Assembly: GCA_017998495.1 (NCBI GenBank)
Contig: JAGOCY010000003.1
Location: 1 to 15,836 of the forward strand
Direction: 5' to 3'
From: Corallincola sp.
Lineage (GTDB): Bacteria > Pseudomonadota > Gammaproteobacteria > Enterobacterales > Neiellaceae
Length of the DNA: 15,836 nt
The notes beneath the pieces were generated by a model. It was not told where the DNA came from, searched no databases, and saw only the letters and a list, made by a program, of their open reading frames with translations. How positions within the stretch are numbered: the first letter of the stretch is position 1; the number at the start of each line of letters is the position of its first letter. Of the stretch, positions 1-6,732 are shown piece after piece. The position numbers were made by a program, and so were the translations under genes.

Positions 1-1
1 G

Positions 2-277
2 TCCAAGGTGGATGCGCTGGTTGATGCCGCCATTACCGAAGGCAAGGTCGCCCCGGCTGACAAAGCGATGTATGTCGGCCTCTGCAGTACCGAAGCGGGC
101 CGCCAGCAGTTCACCGCATGGTGCGGCCGGGCGCCGGTGATCGCCGATGCCAGCAAGGTGAAGACCACCACCGAGCAGGCGGGTGATCTGAGCAAGGACG
201 AGCTGGCCATGTGCCGCGCTGCAAATGTGAAACCTGAAACATGGCTGGCAAACCGCCACCACAAACCCGCCTATTAA
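2..277 (+). CDS. I: Mu-like protease/scaffold (gpI/gpZ), C-terminal fragment
   Basis: The frame is already open at base 2, so the gene starts upstream of the window and only the last 91 codons are visible. The visible part (VDALVDAAITEGKVAPADK, then a Cys/Arg-rich stretch) has the conserved C-terminal look of Mu-like phage I proteins. In Mu, I is a capsid maturation protease, and its 3' part is also translated from an internal start as the scaffold Z. The fragment seen here would therefore belong to the scaffold portion, which fills the procapsid and is removed by the protease. The protease catalytic domain lies outside the window. The gene sits 15 bases before the major capsid gene, as in Mu. 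The GTG at position 8 is an arbitrary in-frame start, not the real one. Confidence 0.85.
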   Translation, partial: SKVDALVDAAITEGKVAPADKAMYVGLCSTEAGRQQFTAWCGRAPVIADASKVKTTTEQAGDLSKDELAMCRAANVKPETWLANRHHKPAY

Positions 278-292
278 TCGGAGAGTCAGACC

Positions 293-1192
293 ATGGCTTT
301 TACTCAAGCGCAAATCATCGAGATCCTGACCGTTGGCAGCAATGCCGCGTTTGTCGAGGGTCTCAATACCGTGACCCCGCAGTGGGACAAGATCGCTACC
401 AAGGTGACCAGTTCTGGATCCAGTGAGCTGTATGGCTGGTTGAAAGACCTCCCTGGGGTTGAAGAGTGGGTCGGTGACCGCATGCTCAAAGAGCTGGGTT
501 CCCACGGCTATCAGATCCCCAACAAAACTTTCGAAGCGTCCATCAAGATCAAGCGTGAAGATCTGGAAGACGACAAGATTGGCAAATACTCCGTGCTGGC
601 CCGCGCGTGGGGTCGTCAAACCCAGCTGTTCCCGGACAAAGAGTCCTATGGCTTGCTGGCTGCCGGTTTCAGCACGCTCTGCTATGACGGTCAGAACTAC
701 TTCGATACCGATCACCCGCTGGAAACCACCCCGGCCAGTACCTTCTCGAACGTAGTTGGCAACCCGGCTACCGATACCGGAGCCCCGTGGTTCTTGCTGG
801 ATAACACCCAGATCCTGATGCCGGTCATCTTCCAGGAGCGCCGCCCGTTCGCGCTGGACTTTATCGGTGCAACCAGCGAATACGCATGGTTCAACAACTT
901 TGTTGCCCAGGGCGTAGATGGCCGTCACGGCTACGGGTTCAGCTTCCCGCAGATCGCCATTGGTTCCAAGGCCGCCCTGTCTGAAACCAACTTCGAAGCA
1001 GGCAAGCAGCTTCTGGCTGGCATGAAGAAGACCGATGGCACCCCGCTCGGGACTATGGCTACCACGCTGGTCGTCGGCCCGAGCAACGAAGCGGCAGCTC
1101 GCAAGATCGTTACCCGTGAGTTTTTGGATAACGGCCAGAGCAACATCTACTACAACAACGTCGAGATCGTGGTCTCCCGTTACCTGCCGTAA
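293..1192 (+). CDS. T: Major capsid protein, Mu gpT family
   Basis: This 299-residue protein forms the icosahedral head shell; the Mu-like gpT family has the HK97-type capsid fold and is close to this length. Family-typical stretches are visible: SELYGWLKDLPGVEEWVGDR near residues 43-62, a central TDHPLETTPASTFSN segment around 140-155, and LDFIGATSEYAWFNNF around 188-203. The start ATG at 293 is preceded by a GGAGAG ribosome-binding site about 8 bases upstream. It directly follows the protease/scaffold gene and is followed by a GC-rich hairpin, an arrangement that would allow more capsid transcript than downstream transcript. No truncation or frameshift is visible. Confidence 0.95.
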   Translation: MAFTQAQIIEILTVGSNAAFVEGLNTVTPQWDKIATKVTSSGSSELYGWLKDLPGVEEWVGDRMLKELGSHGYQIPNKTFEASIKIKREDLEDDKIGKYSVLARAWGRQTQLFPDKESYGLLAAGFSTLCYDGQNYFDTDHPLETTPASTFSNVVGNPATDTGAPWFLLDNTQILMPVIFQERRPFALDFIGATSEYAWFNNFVAQGVDGRHGYGFSFPQIAIGSKAALSETNFEAGKQLLAGMKKTDGTPLGTMATTLVVGPSNEAAARKIVTREFLDNGQSNIYYNNVEIVVSRYLP

Positions 1193-1203
1193 CCAACCAA
1201 GCC

Positions 1204-1222
1204 GCCCCGGAATGTCCGGGGC
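1204..1222 (+). terminator. Hairpin after capsid gene, probable attenuating terminator
   Basis: GCCCCGG (1204-1210) pairs perfectly with CCGGGGC (1216-1222) around a 5-base loop, followed by ATCTTTAA. The short T-run suggests a weak intrinsic terminator. It begins 11 bases after the stop codon of T. Because the operon continues downstream, it probably acts as a partial attenuator or as a 3' stabiliser of capsid mRNA, not as a full stop. Termination efficiency is inferred, not seen. Confidence 0.6.
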
Positions 1223-1246
1223 ATCTTTAAACCGAGAGGATGAACC

Positions 1247-1498
1247 ATGGCGACCAGACAAGTTGATCTGACCTCGGCAGCTTGGGTGCTGATCTCATCG
1301 GCAGCCAGAGGAACCATGCAGAACCAGAGCGGCCAGCTGGTGAAGTATCGCACTGATGCCGCCCTGCCACTGCCTGCCGTCACCGTCGGCCACATTCTGG
1401 ATCGCGGCGCGAGCGAGGCATGGGCCTTCGAACCGGTGCAAAACCTCTATGGCCGTCTGGAAACAGGCAGCGGCCCTCTGATTGTCACCGAGGGATAA
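1247..1498 (+). CDS. Small phage protein of unknown function after capsid gene
   Basis: An 83-residue protein with a good ribosome-binding site (GAGAGGA, about 6 bases before the ATG). I do not recognise a named family. Its composition suggests mostly beta strands, with no membrane segment, coiled coil or obvious catalytic motif: an N-terminal strand around AAWVLISSAARG, a QNQSGQLVKYRTD segment, and a C-terminal LYGRLETGSGPLIVTEG. Its position just after the major capsid gene and its small size fit a head decoration or head-fibre type protein, but that is inference from context. Codon use matches its neighbours, so it is very probably a real gene of the late operon. Confidence 0.75.
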   Translation: MATRQVDLTSAAWVLISSAARGTMQNQSGQLVKYRTDAALPLPAVTVGHILDRGASEAWAFEPVQNLYGRLETGSGPLIVTEG

Positions 1499-1501
1499 TC
1501 C

Positions 1502-2020
1502 ATGTTCGGTCGCAGCTTTCTGTTGTTGCCAGGGTCTGTAGGCCCTACGCCGAGCCGCAAGAAAAGCGAGGTGTTATGGCCTGCTCTGACGGGTATCACC
1601 CTGCCGGGGGATACCAACCGTGATTTGATTGCGGTGCTCAAGGCGTTGCCAGCCCCGGCGAGTGGCACCTTGGCGCCGTTCTTCAACACGGTCAGCGACA
1701 AGTTCAACGTTTATAACGACAACTCCAGTGTGGCGTTCAAGTTGAACCTGCAAGGGAACTGGACCAGTGGCAGCACCAATCGCTCGATGCAGCTCGACTT
1801 TCTCGGCACCAACGGCAACCGACTGGTGGCCAGCCGCGATGTCGCCGTGACCTCTGATGTGATTACCCTGGCGACCTTCTTCTCGATAGACAAGAACGGA
1901 TTTATTGCCCTCAACGGCACCAAACCGGTGATCCGCAGTAACGGCGGATCCTTCAACGTGACCGGCATCTTGATCATCGCCGAGCAAGTCACGGCAGAGA
2001 CCACCATTTCAGCGGTGTAA
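1502..2020 (+). CDS. Beta-rich phage structural protein of unknown function
   Basis: A 172-residue protein starting 3 bases after the preceding stop, with GAGGGA overlapping the end of the upstream gene as ribosome-binding site. I cannot assign it to a family. After a short hydrophobic N-terminus (FLLLPGSVGP, not a convincing signal peptide) the protein is rich in Asn, Thr, Ser and Val, with alternating hydrophobic stretches such as SVAFKLNLQGNWTSG and FNVTGILIIAEQV, typical of beta-sandwich virion proteins. Its place in the head cluster suggests a capsid-surface or head-completion component, probably working with the 83-residue protein before it. I recall only one small gene (gp35) between T and J in Mu, so this pair looks like an insertion relative to Mu. 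Confidence 0.72.
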   Translation: MFGRSFLLLPGSVGPTPSRKKSEVLWPALTGITLPGDTNRDLIAVLKALPAPASGTLAPFFNTVSDKFNVYNDNSSVAFKLNLQGNWTSGSTNRSMQLDFLGTNGNRLVASRDVAVTSDVITLATFFSIDKNGFIALNGTKPVIRSNGGSFNVTGILIIAEQVTAETTISAV

Positions 2021-2054
2021 ACCGCCAGCAACGACCGTTTAAAGGAGCATTGAA

Positions 2055-2564
2055 ATGGCCCCGAAAAAGAAAGCCACCCCAACCGGTGACGACAAAAGCC
2101 CGCAGCTGGCAGCTGCAGCAGTGGGCAATGGTGCCGAGCTGGTACCGGCGCAGACCCAACCGAAGAAAGACGGCGAAGTGCTGGTAGACCCCGATGCCGA
2201 AGCGGCTCGTCTTGCCGCAGAACAGCAGGCCGCCGAAGAGGCAGAGATTCTTGCCGCCAAGGATAGTGCTCGTAGAGTGGCTGACTCCATAGACAAGGAG
2301 AATGCAGCTCGTGATCTTTATCCCGACTGGCTGCTCGGCCAGTTCGACGTCAAGGCCAAGTCACCTGCCGGTTTCTGGCGCTGCGAGGTCCATTTCCTGC
2401 ACTCCAGCGCGACCCGCGTGTTTGTGGTAACCGCCAAGGCCGATGTACCGCACAACCACGACTGCGAGATCCCGTGCTGCTACCTGACGCAGGAAGAGGC
2501 CAAGCGCGTCTACAACGACCAGTGGCTGAAAGTGCTTGTCGATAGCGAAGTGTTCGGGGACTAA
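2055..2564 (+). CDS. gp35-position head protein, Ala/Glu-rich N-terminus
   Basis: A 169-residue protein with an AAGGAG ribosome-binding site 8 bases before the ATG. Residues 1-45 are Lys/Pro/Ala-rich and probably disordered. Residues about 55-95 (AEAARLAAEQQAAEEAEILA) look like a charged helix or coiled coil. Residues about 100-169 form a compact domain with WRCEVHFLHSSATRVFVV and a C-terminal helix, LTQEEAKRVYNDQWLKV. A His/Cys cluster lies at H133, H135, C137, C141 and C142. By position (between capsid T and the gp36-like gene) it corresponds to the small gp35 slot of Mu-like phages, but similarity to Mu gp35 is only suggested by position and layout. Its role is unknown; head or connector assembly is likely. 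Confidence 0.65.
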   Translation: MAPKKKATPTGDDKSPQLAAAAVGNGAELVPAQTQPKKDGEVLVDPDAEAARLAAEQQAAEEAEILAAKDSARRVADSIDKENAARDLYPDWLLGQFDVKAKSPAGFWRCEVHFLHSSATRVFVVTAKADVPHNHDCEIPCCYLTQEEAKRVYNDQWLKVLVDSEVFGD

Positions 2565-2567
2565 ACC

Positions 2568-3002
2568 ATGGCCATCTACGCGACGAAGCAGGATCTGGAA
2601 GACCGCGACGGCTCGATGCTCTACAACTTCGCGCTCGACCGCAGCACCGACACCCTCAACGATGTCTGGATTGATGAGGCACTGGCCACCGCCGATGACG
2701 AAATCAATGGCTACCTGAGTCGTCGCTTTGTGCTGCCGCTGCCGACCGTGCCGGATCTGCTCAAGCGCAATGCCATTGTGATCGCTTTCTACTGGCTGGC
2801 CGACCGCGACAATCAGGCCACCGACCTGCTGCGCGAACGCTATGACCGCGCCATCGCCAAAATCAAAGAGATTGCGGCGGGCAAGATTGACTTGGGCCTG
2901 CCCACGCCGGATATGCCGCCAGAGGGCAGCGTCGGCAAGGTGGAGCTGGTGCAAGAGAACGAGCGTCTGTTCACCCGCAACAGCCTGAAAGGGGTGCTCT
3001 GA
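2568..3002 (+). CDS. gp36-like connector protein (Mu J / DUF1320)
   Basis: A 144-residue protein matching the DUF1320 / Mu gp36 type: it opens with MAIYATKQDLEDRDG, then a mostly helical body including DEINGYLSRRFVLPLP (residues about 44-59) and an Arg/Lys-rich helix pair (LLRERYDRAIAKIKEIAAG). In Mu-like phages this protein lies between the capsid and tail genes and is thought to be a head-tail joining component, similar in role to gp6/gp15-type adaptors. The stop overlaps the next start as TGATG at 3000-3004, indicating translational coupling. No separate strong ribosome-binding site is needed by the next gene. The sequence is complete. Confidence 0.85.
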   Translation: MAIYATKQDLEDRDGSMLYNFALDRSTDTLNDVWIDEALATADDEINGYLSRRFVLPLPTVPDLLKRNAIVIAFYWLADRDNQATDLLRERYDRAIAKIKEIAAGKIDLGLPTPDMPPEGSVGKVELVQENERLFTRNSLKGVL

Positions 3003-3559
3003 TGGCGATCTCGGTGCAGGTCTCGACCCGGGGCGAAGAGCTGGCGCGCTATCAGCGCCTGCTCGATACCCTGGGCCGCAACGACTACAAGGCTGAACTG
3101 CTGGAAAGCATCGGCGCCGAGGTCGAAAGCCAGACCCGCCGCCGCATCAGTGACGAGAAGACCGCGCCGGATGGTACGCCCTGGGCGCCCTGGTCAGATG
3201 CCTATGCCAAGACCCGCCACGGCGGCCAAAGCCTGCTGCAGGGTGATGGCGATCTGCTCGATAGCATCGAGTATCAGGTGCAGCGCAACAGCGTGCGGGT
3301 AGGCTCTCCGCTGGCCTATGCCGGAGTGCATCAGGACGGATTCAGCGGCTCGGTGCAGGTGCCTGCCCACGTTCGCCGCATCAGTCAGGCGTTTGGCAAG
3401 GCGCTCAAGTTTCCGGTCTATCAGTCGGTCGGCAGCTTTACCAGGATGATGGAGATCCCCCAGCGCGAGTTTCTGGGCCTCTCCAGCGATAACCAGACCG
3501 AGTTGCTCGCCGTGATTGGCGACTTCTGGCAAGACGTGATGAAGGAGGCAGGCCTATGA
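3002..3559 (+). CDS. Phage virion morphogenesis / tail completion protein (gpG/gpS-like)
   Basis: A 185-residue protein of the phage virion morphogenesis family (P2 S and Mu G relatives). Visible hallmarks are TAPDGTPWAPWSDAYAKTR (residues about 56-74), LLQGDGDLLDSIEYQV (about 79-94), a VRVGSPLAYAGVHQDG turn, and the near-C-terminal PQREFLGLS motif. Proteins of this family finish the tail or its head-facing end. The first base of its start overlaps the last base of the gp36-like stop, and its own stop overlaps the next start by 4 bases (ATGA), so it is embedded in a coupled cluster. In Mu, gene G lies upstream of I; here the family member sits between gp36 and gp37 homologues. Confidence 0.88.
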   Translation: MAISVQVSTRGEELARYQRLLDTLGRNDYKAELLESIGAEVESQTRRRISDEKTAPDGTPWAPWSDAYAKTRHGGQSLLQGDGDLLDSIEYQVQRNSVRVGSPLAYAGVHQDGFSGSVQVPAHVRRISQAFGKALKFPVYQSVGSFTRMMEIPQREFLGLSSDNQTELLAVIGDFWQDVMKEAGL

Positions 3560-4170
3560 GCCGCCCTGATTTTGGCACCATCGGCAGCACCGTCAGCGCC
3601 TGCGAAGGGGTGGTGAACTACCTCAAGCCCTATCTGGAGGCCACCGGCCCCGGCGCGGATCGGCTGATTGACCGGGTGCAAACCGTGGAGCGCCACATCG
3701 GCCGCTTCAATGAGCCTGAAGAGATCACGCGCTGGATGGGCAACCGGGATGGCGGTGTGCGTATCGCCGCGATGCGGGTGGTATCGATGCGCCGTGAAGG
3801 AAACCTGATCGGCACCATCGAATTCTCTGCCTTCGTGTTCTGCTCTGACCAGTTCGGCTATGCCCGCGACCAGCGCGCCGAAGTGATTGCTGGTCGGCTG
3901 GCCACCGCTCTGATGTTGACCGGAGGCTGGCGTGGAACGGGTGCCTATAAAGCGCCTGAATCGGTGCGGATGGATAACCTCTACACCGCTGGCATCGACA
4001 AGCATGGGCTGGCGATCTGGTCGGTGACATGGCGGCAAGACTGGCCGCTCGATAACCCCATCGACCCCGCCACGCTGGACGACTTCCTGCGCATGAACTG
4101 GCGCGCTGAGCAGGGCGATGGCTCACCGTTCTGCGAGGCAAATATCACCGTGCCAGGCCCAACACCTTAG
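3556..4170 (+). CDS. gp37-like tail terminator-type protein (Mu K / DUF1834)
   Basis: A 204-residue protein of the Mu gp37 / DUF1834 type. It is recognised by its position, length and features such as GVVNYLKPYLEATG near the N-terminus, the central VRIAAMRVVSMRREGNLIGT segment, and the C-terminal IWSVTWRQDWPLDNP. Members of this group sit just before the sheath gene and are thought to cap or terminate the tail at the head-proximal end; this role is inferred from the family and from gene order. It starts within the stop of the upstream gene (ATGA overlap at 3556-3559) and is followed after 5 bases by the small gp38-like gene. Confidence 0.82.
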   Translation: MSRPDFGTIGSTVSACEGVVNYLKPYLEATGPGADRLIDRVQTVERHIGRFNEPEEITRWMGNRDGGVRIAAMRVVSMRREGNLIGTIEFSAFVFCSDQFGYARDQRAEVIAGRLATALMLTGGWRGTGAYKAPESVRMDNLYTAGIDKHGLAIWSVTWRQDWPLDNPIDPATLDDFLRMNWRAEQGDGSPFCEANITVPGPTP

Positions 4171-4175
4171 GAGCA

Positions 4176-4361
4176 ATGATGGAACTGCATCTGAAACCGG
4201 CCACCGGGCTGGTCATCAAAAAGCCGGATGGCAGCAAGCTGGCCGCCGATGGCGAGAAGGTACCGCGCACCAGCTTCTGGCTGAAACGGCTGGCCGATGG
4301 TGATGTGAACGAAGTTAAACCGGCCGCCAAGGCCACCAAGAAACCGCAAGCGAAGGAGTGA
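4176..4361 (+). CDS. gp38-like small protein (DUF2635)
   Basis: A 61-residue basic protein (about 60 residues is usual for the Mu gp38 / DUF2635 type) lying between the gp37-like and sheath genes, as in Mu. The core, LKPATGLVIKKPDGSKL and VPRTSFWLKRLADGDV, is typical; the tail is Lys/Ala-rich (KPAAKATKKPQAKE). Two ATG codons stand in tandem at 4176 and 4179. The AGGAG at 4169-4173 is only 2 bases from the first but 5 from the second, so the true start may be 4179 (60 residues). Its function is unknown; in the operon it always accompanies the sheath gene. Confidence 0.8.
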   Translation: MMELHLKPATGLVIKKPDGSKLAADGEKVPRTSFWLKRLADGDVNEVKPAAKATKKPQAKE

Positions 4362-4363
4362 CC

Positions 4364-5854
4364 ATGGCTCTCGGAACTATCCCCAATGACGTGCGCGTGC
4401 CGCTCGTCTATATCGAGATCGACAACTCGCAGGCCCTGAGCGGCAACATCGCCCAGGATCAGAACGTGATGCTGTACGGTCAGATGATCGCCACGGGCGC
4501 CGATGCCGGTACCGCCACGCCGAACACCGTGGTCGAGATACCGGTCAGCGAATCGGCCATTGATGCCCTGTTCGGCCAAGGTTCGTTGATGGCGCTGGCT
4601 GCCAAGCGTTACCGCAAGGCCAACAGCTACACCAGAACCTTCGCCATCGCCAGTGCCGACTTGGCCGCAGGTGCCGCGGCAACCGGCTCGTTTATCTTCG
4701 GTGGCCCTGCTACTCAGGGCGGCACCGTCTATCTGCTGATCGCCGGTCAATTAGTGCAGGTTGGCGTTATCGCCGCCGATACCGCCGCCAGCATCGCCAC
4801 CAAGGCTGTGGCCGCCATCAACGCCAACAAGAACCTGCCGGTGACCGCTGCCGTGGATGGCACCGACACCGCCCGCGTCAACGTCACCGCCAAGTGGAAG
4901 GGATTGTCAGGCAACGATATCGACCTGCGTTACAACTACTACGCAGGCGAGCAGCTGCCGCCCGGCGTCACCATGACCTTCACCGGTATGGCGACCGGTT
5001 CCGGCGCTCCCGATATGGCCGCCCTGATCGCCGCCATGCCGGACGAGTGGTACAACCACATCATGACGCCGTTCAACGACACCGCCAGCCTGAACACCCT
5101 GCGCGATGAGCTGCTGACCCGCTGGGGCCCGCTCAAGATGTCTGAGGCGATCGCCTATACCGCGTTCCGTGGTACCTACGGCGAGACCATCACCTTCGGC
5201 GAAGCGCGCAACGACTTCCTGCTCTCCTGCATGGGCACCAGCAAGTCACCCAGCCCGAGCTGGGAGTTCGCGGCCAGCTATTGCGGCGTGGCCTCTTATC
5301 AGCTGGCCATTGACCCGGCTCGCCCGCTGCAGACGCTGGCACTGCCCGGCATTCTGGCACCGGCCAAGGCTGACCGTTTCGCCTTTGACGAGCGCAACAA
5401 CCTGCTCAAATCAGGCATTGCCACCTATCAGGTGCAGCCCGGTGACGTGGTGGCCATCGAGCGCGAAGTGTCGATGTATCAGAAGAACGCCTTCGGCGAC
5501 CCTGATCCCTCTTACCTAGACATCACCACCCCGGCCACCCTGGGCAAGATGCGTTACGACGTGCGGGTAATGGTTACCAACCGCTTCCCGCGTCACAAGC
5601 TGGCCGATGACAACGTGCTGGCCCAGATTGACCCGGCGCAACCGGTGGTCACGCCCAAGCTGATGGAGCAGGCGATTCTGGAAGTGGCGCTCGACTGGGT
5701 GACCGCTGGCCTGATGGAAAACTTCGACCTGTTCAAAGAGACGCTGAGCGTCTATCGCGACACCGCCGATCGCAATCGCCTCAACTGCGTGTGCCATCCG
5801 GATGTCGTCAACCAGCTGCGCGTCTTCGCAGCCCTGATCCAGTTCAAACTCTAA
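4364..5854 (+). CDS. L: Contractile tail sheath protein (Mu gpL family)
   Basis: A 496-residue tail sheath protein, almost the same length as Mu L. The N-terminus MALGTIPNDVRVPLVYIEID is characteristic of Mu-like sheaths. The insertion-domain region (about 90-210) is Ala/Thr/Gly-rich, and the C-terminal domain carries MRYDVRVMVTNRFPRHKLADD, a conserved sheath segment. The sheath polymerises round the tube and contracts to drive the tube through the host envelope. The frame is open from a GTG at 4358, but ATG 4364 is preferred: AAGGAG at 4353-4358 is 5 bases away and the protein then begins at the conserved MALG. The gene is complete. Confidence 0.95.
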   Translation: MALGTIPNDVRVPLVYIEIDNSQALSGNIAQDQNVMLYGQMIATGADAGTATPNTVVEIPVSESAIDALFGQGSLMALAAKRYRKANSYTRTFAIASADLAAGAAATGSFIFGGPATQGGTVYLLIAGQLVQVGVIAADTAASIATKAVAAINANKNLPVTAAVDGTDTARVNVTAKWKGLSGNDIDLRYNYYAGEQLPPGVTMTFTGMATGSGAPDMAALIAAMPDEWYNHIMTPFNDTASLNTLRDELLTRWGPLKMSEAIAYTAFRGTYGETITFGEARNDFLLSCMGTSKSPSPSWEFAASYCGVASYQLAIDPARPLQTLALPGILAPAKADRFAFDERNNLLKSGIATYQVQPGDVVAIEREVSMYQKNAFGDPDPSYLDITTPATLGKMRYDVRVMVTNRFPRHKLADDNVLAQIDPAQPVVTPKLMEQAILEVALDWVTAGLMENFDLFKETLSVYRDTADRNRLNCVCHPDVVNQLRVFAALIQFKL

Positions 5855-5864
5855 GGGGGACACC

Positions 5865-6221
5865 ATGGGACAAATCCTCGGTGAAGTGACCATTCGCTCG
5901 AATGGCAAGCAGTTCAAGACCAAGGGCGGTGCCGTGCTCAACCCGGGCGGATATACCCGCACCCAGCACAATGGCCCAGGCAAGTCATGGGGAAAGAGCC
6001 GCAAGTATGTTGGCCCGAGCATTCAAATGGTCATTGCGGCAGATGAGGATGTCGATGTGATGGATATCAATGCCATCGAAGATGCAAGCCTCACCTGGGA
6101 AGGCGATAACGGTGTCAGCTACATGATGACCAAATCGAGCACCAACGATCCGGCCACCCTGCGTGAAGAGAGTGGCGATATCGATGCCACCTTCTTTGGC
6201 GACAAGGTAGTGAGGATCTGA
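5865..6221 (+). CDS. M: Tail tube protein (Mu gpM family)
   Basis: A 118-residue tail tube protein, the usual length for Mu M. It shows IRSNGKQFKTKGGAVLNPGG near the N-terminus, the SIQMVIAADEDVDVMDINAI strand-rich middle, and a C-terminal EESGDIDATFFGDKV. It forms the inner tube of stacked hexamers inside the sheath and is the channel for DNA. A strong AAGGGGG ribosome-binding site lies 5 bases before the ATG, overlapping the sheath stop, which suits the high copy number needed. The next gene starts one base after the stop. Confidence 0.92.
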   Translation: MGQILGEVTIRSNGKQFKTKGGAVLNPGGYTRTQHNGPGKSWGKSRKYVGPSIQMVIAADEDVDVMDINAIEDASLTWEGDNGVSYMMTKSSTNDPATLREESGDIDATFFGDKVVRI

Positions 6222-6222
6222 C

Positions 6223-6594
6223 ATGGCCGTTATTACCTTCGAACTGCTGCACGGTATCGAAGCGAAAGGGAGCGGCGACGAGCCGCTCCTTTATCGTGAA
6301 GTGGGCCTGCGTGAGCTGACCACCGCCGATCTGATTAAAGCCCAGCTCGATGCTGAAAAAGTGGTGGTGCAAAACGGCAAGGCGGTCGCTTATACCAGCG
6401 ACGTGATGTATGGCCTGAATTTGCTGTGCCGTCAGGTTGCCTATATCGGTGAAATTCAAGGCCCGCTCTCTTTAAAGATGCTTGAGAAATTGCATGTCGA
6501 TGATTTCAGTCTGCTGCAATTAAAGGCCACTGAATTGGATGGCGCCTTGATGGAGGCATTGGCCGAGCGGGGGCGATCTAATTCAGCTGGTTGA
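6223..6594 (+). CDS. Tail assembly chaperone gp41-like (zero-frame product)
   Basis: A 123-residue protein of the P2 E / Mu gp41 tail-assembly-chaperone type, lying between the tube and tape-measure genes as in essentially all long-tailed phages. Its core includes VGLRELTTADLIKAQ (residues about 27-41) and the conserved near-C-terminal LHVDDFSLLQLKATELDGA. These chaperones hold the tape measure soluble and recruit tube subunits. The zero-frame product ends shortly after the slippery run at 6569-6576, adding only RSNSAG after the shift point. A second, longer product is made by frameshift (separate entry). Base composition from about 6360 to 6735 is more AT-rich than in the neighbours. Confidence 0.88.
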   Translation: MAVITFELLHGIEAKGSGDEPLLYREVGLRELTTADLIKAQLDAEKVVVQNGKAVAYTSDVMYGLNLLCRQVAYIGEIQGPLSLKMLEKLHVDDFSLLQLKATELDGALMEALAERGRSNSAG

Positions 6595-6721
6595 TGGTGC
6601 AATGGGGTTAATGTTTGCCATGAGCAAATATATACCGACATCCGAGCTGGAAAATTTGCCATTGCGCCATCTGTTTATTCGCTTCGATAAATTAAAACAG
6701 GCGCTGACGCCGAAGAAGTAA
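6223..6721 (+). CDS. gp41' : -2 frameshift extension of the tail chaperone (predicted)
   Basis: If ribosomes move back two bases at GGGGGCGA (6569-6576), translation leaves the gp41 frame after residue 117 and continues for 49 codons to TAA at 6719-6721, giving a product of about 166 residues. The new C-terminus (GDLIQLVDGAMGLMFAMSKY, then a charged LRHLFIRFDKLKQALTPKK ending) resembles the G-T type extension that binds the tape measure in other phages. The -1 frame hits TAA at 6579-6581 almost at once, so only -2 (equivalent to +1) gives an extension. A -2 shift is known experimentally for Mu itself, at what I recall is the same octamer. The extension stop overlaps the tape-measure ribosome-binding region. 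Confidence 0.82.
6569..6576 (+). promoter_or_regulatory. Programmed -2 frameshift slippery site GGGGGCGA
   Basis: Five G followed by CGA, read in zero frame as (C)GG GGG CGA. After a two-base slip the GGG-decoding tRNA pairs again with GGG at 6569-6571, which makes the slip energetically easy. The octamer lies at the end of the gp41-like frame, exactly where tail-chaperone frameshifts occur. No strong downstream pseudoknot is obvious by eye. Confidence 0.85.
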
Positions 6722-6732
6722 AAGGAAATATC

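Noticed and set aside
6602..6721. Independent small gene between the chaperone and tape measure
   Set aside because: The only ATG-started frame is the tail of the -2 extension, lacks its own ribosome-binding site, and its position matches the known frameshift product.
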